From: Micromonospora qiuiae
GTDB taxonomy: Bacteria; Actinomycetota; Actinomycetes; Mycobacteriales; Micromonosporaceae
DNA: 64,000 nt
Assembly: GCF_016863555.1 (NCBI RefSeq)
Contig: NZ_BOPC01000041.1
Coordinates: forward strand, 16,397 to 80,396
Direction: 5' to 3'
Positions 58,853-64,000 of this stretch are shown here, piece after piece. A program made the position numbers and the translations under genes. The stretch's first letter is position 1. Each line of letters starts with the position of its first letter. The notes beneath the pieces were generated by a model, which was not told the DNA's origin, ran no database searches, and saw only the letters and a program-made list of their open reading frames with translations.

Positions 58853-60079
58853 CTAGCGGAGCGGACGGAAGCCGTTGCGAAGCTCTTCCGCGAAGACCTC
58901 CGGCCGCTCCCAGGCCGCGAAGTGCCCGCCTTTCTCCAGCCGGTGGTAGTAGATGAGGTTGGGGTACGCCCGCTCGGCCCAACTGTGCGGTGCCTGGTAC
59001 AGCTCGTCGGGAAAGGCGCTCACGGCGGCCGGGATGGCGACCCCCTTGGTGGCGAAGAAGGAGAGCTTGTTCTCCGCGTAGAGACGTGCCGCGGAGACCG
59101 CCGTGTTGGTCAGCCAGTACAGCGTGATGTTGTCGAGAATGTCGTCGCGGGTGAGACCGGCCGGGTGCCCGGCGAAGGCCTGGCAGATCAGCTCCAGGCT
59201 GCGCGCGTCGTGGTCGAGCAGGAAAGCCGCCAGCCCTACCGGCGAATCCGCCAGTCCGGTCAGGGTCTGGGGCCGGGTCTGCATCATCAGGGCGTACGCG
59301 ACGTGCTTCCACACGAAATCCAACTGTTCGGCCGCGTGCCTCTCCCCGTCGGAGAGATCGGCCGGGAGGGAGCCGAGGGCGTTGGTCGCGGCGGTGACGT
59401 CGGCTTGGAACAACCTGTCGATGTCCGGCGGGACCGCACCCGGCATGTTGGTGTGGATGCCGATCAGCTCCGGCGGCGCCTGGACGCCCATCTGGTCCGT
59501 GACGACCGCACCCCAGTCGCCGCCCTGCGCGACGAAGCGCGAGTATCCGAGGTGCTTCATCAGTTCCGTCCAGGCACGCGCGATGCGCTCCGGTCCCCAG
59601 CCGGGTGCGGTCGGCTTGCCGGAGAAGCCGTGGCCGGGCAGGGACGGGATGACCAGGTGGAAGGCGTCCGAGGCGGCACCGCCGTGGGCCGTGGGATCGG
59701 TGAGCGGTCCGATGATCTTGAGCTGCTCGATGATCGAGCCGGGCCAGCCGTGCGTGACGATGAGCGGCAGCGCGTCCTCGTGTTTCGACCGTACGTGGAT
59801 GAAGTGGATGTCCAACCCGTCGATCTCGGTCAGGAACTGCGGCAGGGAGTTCAGTCGTGCCTCGACCTTGCGCCAGTCGTACTCCTTCTCCCAGTAGTGC
59901 GCAAGCGCCTGCATCGTCGCGAGCGGCACGCCCTGCGACTGATCGTCGACGGTCTCCTTCTCCGGCCACCGCGTGTTCGCGATGCGCTTGCGCAACGCGT
60001 CGAGCTCCGCCTCCGGAATCTCCACCGTGAACGGCCGATCCTGTCCGGTACGCACCGGCGCCTCGATCTTGACAGCCAC
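58853..60079 (-). CDS. Epoxide hydrolase family protein
   Basis: A 408-residue alpha/beta hydrolase of the microsomal epoxide hydrolase type. The N-terminal EHN domain (about 18-130) has FTVEIPEAELDALRKRIANTRWP; the core has THGWPGS (oxyanion), the nucleophile Asp in AQGGDWGAVV, and the catalytic His in KGGHFAAWERP. It hydrolyses epoxides to diols; the acid residue is probably Glu/Asp in the LSFFAT...PDELYQ region. ATG 60079. It stands alone in this direction. Confidence 0.92.
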   Translation of the reverse strand: MAVKIEAPVRTGQDRPFTVEIPEAELDALRKRIANTRWPEKETVDDQSQGVPLATMQALAHYWEKEYDWRKVEARLNSLPQFLTEIDGLDIHFIHVRSKHEDALPLIVTHGWPGSIIEQLKIIGPLTDPTAHGGAASDAFHLVIPSLPGHGFSGKPTAPGWGPERIARAWTELMKHLGYSRFVAQGGDWGAVVTDQMGVQAPPELIGIHTNMPGAVPPDIDRLFQADVTAATNALGSLPADLSDGERHAAEQLDFVWKHVAYALMMQTRPQTLTGLADSPVGLAAFLLDHDARSLELICQAFAGHPAGLTRDDILDNITLYWLTNTAVSAARLYAENKLSFFATKGVAIPAAVSAFPDELYQAPHSWAERAYPNLIYYHRLEKGGHFAAWERPEVFAEELRNGFRPLR

Positions 60080-60179
60080 GTCGTCCTCCCAGTCCCCGAT
60101 GATCGGAGGGGATTCCCGGATGCTGCCGCCTCATGCCATCGTGGGCCGGCGCCCGAGTCTGCCTCGGCCACCTGACCGC

Positions 60180-60908
60180 TCAGCCTTCGTCGACCACGTC
60201 CGCGACGACGACGGTGATGTTGTCCGGGCCACCGGCGCGCAACGCCAGGTCGATCAACTTCCGCGTGCAGGCCTCCCGGTCGGGGTGATTGGCCAGCACC
60301 TCGGCCAGGGTGTCCGCGCGTACGACGTTGGACAGCCCGTCGCTGCACAGCAGCCAGCGGTCGCCGGCCCGGGGCACCATCGTCGCGTACGTCGGTTCGA
60401 CCCGGTCACCCTGCAACGCCTGGGTGACCACGGCCCGGCGGGGATGGCTGCCGGCCTGGTCGGGGGTGATCAGGCCCTGGTCGACGAGCATCTGCACGAA
60501 GGTGTCGTCGCGGGTGATCTGCTTGAGCACGCCGTCGCGGAACAGGTACGCCCGGGAGTCGCCCACGTGGGCCAGCGCCAGGCAGCTGCCGGTACGCGCG
60601 AACAACAGCGCGGTCAACGTGGTGCCCATCCCCTGCCGCTGGGGGTCCTCGGTGACCGCCTGACGGATCCGGGTGGTGGCCAACTCGATGCCGCTCTGCA
60701 GGGCGGCGACCAACGCGTCCTCGGGTGTCTCCGCGTCCAGCCCAGCGATCGCCTCGATGGCGATGGCGCTGGCCAGGTCGCCCGCGGCCATGCCGCCCAT
60801 GCCATCGGCGACGGCCACCAACCAGGTGCCGACGTGCACCGCGTCCTGATTACCGCTGCGGATCAGCCCACGGTCGCTCGTTCCGACGGAACGCAGCTTC
60901 AGGGTCAT
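60180..60908 (-). CDS. PP2C-family protein phosphatase (PstP/Stp-like)
   Basis: A 242-residue metal-dependent Ser/Thr phosphatase. Metal-binding Asp residues in VGTSDRGLIRSGNQDAV, VADGMGGMAAG, AHVGDSRAYLFRDG, LCSDGLSN and GGPDNITVVVADV, in the canonical order. It lacks membrane helices, so it is cytosolic and shorter than PstP. ATG 60908. It is divergent from the GH9 cellulase. Confidence 0.92.
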   Translation of the reverse strand: MTLKLRSVGTSDRGLIRSGNQDAVHVGTWLVAVADGMGGMAAGDLASAIAIEAIAGLDAETPEDALVAALQSGIELATTRIRQAVTEDPQRQGMGTTLTALLFARTGSCLALAHVGDSRAYLFRDGVLKQITRDDTFVQMLVDQGLITPDQAGSHPRRAVVTQALQGDRVEPTYATMVPRAGDRWLLCSDGLSNVVRADTLAEVLANHPDREACTRKLIDLALRAGGPDNITVVVADVVDEG

Positions 60909-61023
60909 GGCACGCAGCCTGCCAGGCGAAGGGCGTCGTTGTCTCTAGGAGATCAGGGGGACCGGGCGTGGCGCGGCGAATCTCACTGCCCGTGAGCCCC
61001 CAAGAATCATCGGATGGGATCGA

Positions 61024-61029
61024 TTGACA
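61024..61029 (+). promoter_or_regulatory. Possible -35 element of the GH9 cellulase gene
   Basis: TTGACA lies 28 bp upstream of the 26-bp palindrome. A weak -10 (AAACAT at 61047-61052) is 17 bp further, so the start site would fall at the operator. Confidence 0.4.
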
Positions 61030-61056
61030 GGGTCGACGCGCCCTGGAAACATGCCC

Positions 61057-61082
61057 GATACCTGGGAGCGCTCCCAGGTATC
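61057..61082. promoter_or_regulatory. CebR-type operator upstream of GH9 (26-bp perfect palindrome)
   Basis: The core TGGGAGCGCTCCCA (61063-61076) is an exact copy of the CebR/CelR box, and symmetry continues outward by six bases on each side. It lies 43 bp before GTG 61126. Confidence 0.92.
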
Positions 61083-61125
61083 CATCACCAGCACGCCCCC
61101 GTCCCGTTCGTCGGAAGGAACCCCC

Positions 61126-63738
61126 GTGACGCCATCCCGACGTCGTCTCACGGTGCTCGCCATGGCGACCACCGTGGCGCTGATCGGCCCGAGCGCCGGC
61201 ACAGCCCACGCCGATCCCCCGGCCGACGCTCCTGAACAGATCACCAACGGCGACTTCAGCACCGGTGTGTCGCCCTGGTTCTCCTACGGCACCGGTCCGC
61301 TCGGCGTCACCGACGGCCAACTCTGCACCACCGTTCCCGGCGGGCTCGCCAACACCTGGGACGCCGGCATCGGCCAGGACGCCGTCGCGCTCGTCGGCGG
61401 CGCCGAGTACACCCTCGGCTTCGACGTCACCGCGACCCCCGGCGGCTCGGTCACCGCCGTGCTGCAACTCGGCAACGCCCCCTACACCGGCTACTACAGC
61501 GTCGTCGCCGCCGCCACTGCCACGCAGCAGCGGATCGAGCGGACCTTCGTGGCGCCCGACGACGACCCGCGCGCCCAGATCATCTTCCAGGTCGGCGGCA
61601 GCGCGCAGGAGCAGACCATCTGCCTGGACAACGTCTCGCTGCGCGGCGGCAACCCGCCTGAGCCGTACGAGCCGGACACCGGCCCGCGGGTGCGCGTCAA
61701 CCAGGTCGGCTACCTGCCCGGCGGGCCGAAGAACGCCACCGTGGTCACCGAGGCGACCAAGGCGCTGCCCTGGCAGCTGCGGTCCGCCTCCGGCGCCGTG
61801 CTGGCCAACGGCAGCACCGCCCCGCGCGGGGTCGACCCGGCGTCGGCGCAGAATGTGCACACGGTCGACTTCTCGTCGTACCGCACCCCGGGGCGGGGCC
61901 TGACGCTGGCCGTGGACGGGGAGGTCAGCCACCCGTTCGACATCTCCGGCACGCTCTACGACCAGCTGCGTTCCGACGCGCTCCAGTTCTTTTACATCCA
62001 GCGCAGCGGCATCGCCATCGACGGTGACCTGGTCGGCGAGGAGTACGCCCGCCCGGCCGGCCACCTGGGCGTCGCCCCCAACAAGGGCGACACCGACGTG
62101 CCCTGCCAGCCCGGCGTCTGCGACTACCGGCTCGACGTACGCGGTGGCTGGTACGACGCGGGCGACCACGGCAAGTACGTGGTCAACGGCGGCATCGCCA
62201 CCTACCAGCTGCTGAACGCCTTCGAGCGGACCAAGAACGCCGCCACCGCCGGCTTCGGCGCCGCCCTCGGCGACAGCAAGCTGCGGGTGCCCGAGCGCGA
62301 CAACGGGGTGCCGGACATCCTCGACGAGGCCCGCTGGGAGCTTGAGTTCCTGCTGCGCATGCAGGTGCCCGCCGGCAAGCCGCTGGCCGGCATGGCCCAC
62401 CACAAGATTCACGACCGGAACTGGACCGGTCTGCCGTTGCGGCCCGAGGACGACGACGAGCTGCGCGAACTGCACCCGCCGTCCACCGCCGCCACGCTGA
62501 ACCTGGCCGCCGTCGCCGCCCAGTGCGCCCGGCTGTTCGCCCCGTACGACCCGGCGTTCGCGCAGCGCTGCGGCAGCGCGGCGAAGACCGCGTATGCGGC
62601 GGCCAAGGCCAACCCGACCCGGTACGCCGACCCGGCGGACGGCAACGGCGGCGGCGCGTACAGCGACAGCGACGTCACCGACGAGTTCTACTGGGCCGCC
62701 GCGGAGCTGTACCTGACCACCGGCGAGCGCGCCTACCTGACCGAACTGACCGCGTCGCCGCACCACACCGGTGACGTCTTCGACGTCCGTGGCTTCGGCT
62801 GGCAGAGCGTCGCCGCGCTGGGCCGCCTCGACCTGGCCACCGTGCCGAACGGGCTGCCCGCCGCCGACCTGGCCCGGGTCCGGGCGTCGGTCACCGCCGC
62901 CGCCGACGGCTACCTCGCCGAGATCCGCCGCCAGGCGTACGGGCTGCCGATGCCCGGTGACCCGGGCAGCTACTTCTGGGGCGGCAACAGCAACGTGATC
63001 AACAACGCCGTCGTGCTGGCCACCGCCTTCGACCTGACCGGATCGGCGAAGTACCGCGACGGCGCGGTGCAGACGATGGACTACATCCTCGGCCGCAACG
63101 CGCTGAACATCTCGTACGTGACCGGATGGGGCGAGCACGCGGCGGAGAACCAGCACAGCCGGATCTTCGGCCACCAGCTCGACCCGAGCATGCCGAAGCC
63201 GCCCGCCGGCTCGCTGGCCGGCGGCCCCAACGCCGCCCTCCAGGACCCGTTCGTGGAGCAGTTGCTCGCCGGCTGCGCGCCGATGTTCTGCTTCGTCGAC
63301 GACATCGCCTCGTACTCCACCAACGAGGTGGCGATCAACTGGAACTCGGCGCTGGCCTGGATCGCCTCGTTCCTCGCCGACCAGGGCGACTCGCGGGCGG
63401 TGCCGGCACCGACCTGCGCGGTGAACTACACCAACTACGGCTCCTGGCACGGCGACACCGGCTTCACCGCCCAGGTGACCATCCGCAACACCGGCACCAG
63501 CACGATCAACGGCTGGAGTGCCCGGTTCGCGTTCACTGGTGACGCGAAGGTGCGCGAGGCGTGGATGGCGGACGTGACGCAGTCCGGCGCCACGGTCACC
63601 GCGAAGAACGAGTCGTACAACGCCCGGATCGCCCCCGGCGGCACGGTGATGTTCGGCTTCAACGCCACCACCGGCAGCGGCGCCAACCCCGGCCCGCACC
63701 TGATCACGGTCAACGGCGCCCCCTGCGCCGTCTCCTGA
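61126..63738 (+). CDS. Secreted GH9 cellulase, CBM4-Ig-GH9-CBM2
   Basis: An 870-residue multidomain enzyme. Signal peptide 1 to about 29 (ending GTAHA). CBM4_9-type module about 35-170 (ITNGDFSTGVSPWFSYG ... CLDNVSLRGG). Ig-like domain about 185-270 (VRVNQVGYLPGGPKNATVV). GH9 catalytic domain about 275-750, with GGWYDAGDHGKYVVNGG (catalytic Asp pair), HSRIFGHQL and SYSTNEVAINWNSALAW (catalytic Glu). C-terminal CBM2 about 770-870, Cys at both ends. Likely a processive endoglucanase, by analogy with enzymes having this CBM4-Ig-GH9 order. GTG 61126 follows GGAAGGAA. It is under the CebR-type box. Confidence 0.94.
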   Translation: MTPSRRRLTVLAMATTVALIGPSAGTAHADPPADAPEQITNGDFSTGVSPWFSYGTGPLGVTDGQLCTTVPGGLANTWDAGIGQDAVALVGGAEYTLGFDVTATPGGSVTAVLQLGNAPYTGYYSVVAAATATQQRIERTFVAPDDDPRAQIIFQVGGSAQEQTICLDNVSLRGGNPPEPYEPDTGPRVRVNQVGYLPGGPKNATVVTEATKALPWQLRSASGAVLANGSTAPRGVDPASAQNVHTVDFSSYRTPGRGLTLAVDGEVSHPFDISGTLYDQLRSDALQFFYIQRSGIAIDGDLVGEEYARPAGHLGVAPNKGDTDVPCQPGVCDYRLDVRGGWYDAGDHGKYVVNGGIATYQLLNAFERTKNAATAGFGAALGDSKLRVPERDNGVPDILDEARWELEFLLRMQVPAGKPLAGMAHHKIHDRNWTGLPLRPEDDDELRELHPPSTAATLNLAAVAAQCARLFAPYDPAFAQRCGSAAKTAYAAAKANPTRYADPADGNGGGAYSDSDVTDEFYWAAAELYLTTGERAYLTELTASPHHTGDVFDVRGFGWQSVAALGRLDLATVPNGLPAADLARVRASVTAAADGYLAEIRRQAYGLPMPGDPGSYFWGGNSNVINNAVVLATAFDLTGSAKYRDGAVQTMDYILGRNALNISYVTGWGEHAAENQHSRIFGHQLDPSMPKPPAGSLAGGPNAALQDPFVEQLLAGCAPMFCFVDDIASYSTNEVAINWNSALAWIASFLADQGDSRAVPAPTCAVNYTNYGSWHGDTGFTAQVTIRNTGTSTINGWSARFAFTGDAKVREAWMADVTQSGATVTAKNESYNARIAPGGTVMFGFNATTGSGANPGPHLITVNGAPCAVS

Positions 63739-63741
63739 TCC

Positions 63742-63779
63742 CCGGGTGGGGCGCCGTCGGCGACCGGCGCCCCACCCGG
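63742..63779 (+). terminator. Hairpin terminator after GH9
   Basis: CCGGGTGGGGCGCCG (63742-63756) pairs exactly with CGGCGCCCCACCCGG (63765-63779) around an 8-nt loop, 3 bp past the stop codon. Confidence 0.85.
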
Positions 63780-63907
63780 CCCCACCTCACCGACCGGCGG
63801 CAGTCGTCGCCAGGCGGCGCTCCTCATCGGGTGGGCTGCCGCCGCTGTCGAGCTGATAGCGGCGACGAATCGGCGCTGCGGGCCCGCGTACGGCCCAGCG
63901 AGCCACT

Positions 63908-64000
63908 GGCAACGGGCAACGGGCAACGGGCAACGGGCAACGGGCAACGGGCAACGGGCAACGGGCAACGGGCAACGGGCAACGGGCAACGGGCAACGGG
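63908..64000. repeat. Heptanucleotide tandem repeat (GGCAACG)n, truncated by window end
   Basis: From 63908 the sequence is an uninterrupted repetition of the 7-mer GGCAACG, at least 13 copies, to the last base. Period 7 is not a multiple of 3, so a frame through it cycles every 21 nt; on the minus strand this reads as a repeated LPVARCP peptide. It runs past the window. Confidence 0.9.

Noticed and set aside
60850..63699. A 949-codon minus-strand ORF
   Set aside because: Antisense to the GH9 cellulase and the operator region; no recognisable domain.
63787..63996. A minus-strand protein with repeated LPVARCP
   Set aside because: It is simply the heptanucleotide tract read in frame; the repeat, not selection on protein, explains the open frame.

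Overview
The window is GC-rich DNA (about 70% or more by eye) from an actinomycete, most likely Micromonospora or a close relative in Micromonosporaceae. This rests on frequent GTG starts, thrS next to an Ap4A-phosphorylase-type HIT gene, an F420-dependent LLM enzyme, an XRE (Scr1-like)/DUF397 pair, GPP34, DUF3618 and DUF4235 proteins, and cellulases under CebR-type 14-bp boxes. Most of it reads as ordinary chromosome. I saw no rRNA, tRNA, CRISPR array, prophage or intact insertion sequence.

Left part (1-25.8 kb): the tail of an EF-G-like gene; an aldo/keto reductase; HIT-thrS; a YcnI-like protein; an ADP-ribosylglycohydrolase divergent from a response regulator/histidine kinase pair; tam-add; a second aldo/keto reductase; a cold shock gene; a three-gene membrane-protein operon (holin-like/DUF3618/DUF4235); an MscS channel; DUF1206; a GNAT convergent with a GH3 N-acetylhexosaminidase; a decayed TnpB gene (17817-18194) followed by a 40-residue membrane protein; an F420 LLM enzyme; RecQ; and a drug-type ABC exporter divergent from a TetR regulator, with two matching 15-bp palindromes between them.

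Middle (24.8-37.7 kb): a tightly packed minus-strand operon carries GmhB (fused to a GT9 glycosyltransferase), two further glycosyltransferases, GmhA, HldE, an SDR, a second GT9 and topoisomerase IB. These genes encode all the steps from sedoheptulose 7-phosphate to ADP-D-glycero-beta-D-manno-heptose, together with heptosyltransferase-family enzymes. This is unusual for a Gram-positive and is the best candidate in the window for a less-described system: a heptose-containing surface glycan or glycoconjugate. A polyprenyl-phosphate sugar synthase is divergent from it, followed by an FAD oxidoreductase and an aldehyde dehydrogenase.

Right part (37.9-64 kb): stress and membrane genes (ChaB-Rho_N, BrkB, DUF2795, SRPBCC, CmpX), a SpoIIE-type phosphatase, a GH6 cellulase, a GspM-like stress protein, a SigB/SigF-type sigma factor, an APC permease operon, an XRE/DUF397 pair, HrpB helicase, a four-gene operon of tiny proteins divergent from an AlpA-like HTH gene, a repeat-rich gene-free stretch, an epoxide hydrolase, a PP2C phosphatase and a GH9 cellulase. 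The GH6 and GH9 genes, 16 kb apart, share CebR-type operators and CBM2 domains and probably form a cellulose regulon. Noncoding structure worth noting includes a pair of 69-bp palindromic repeats 36 kb apart, an array of a degenerate 41-43 bp motif, several long perfect hairpins, and a heptanucleotide tract running off the right end.
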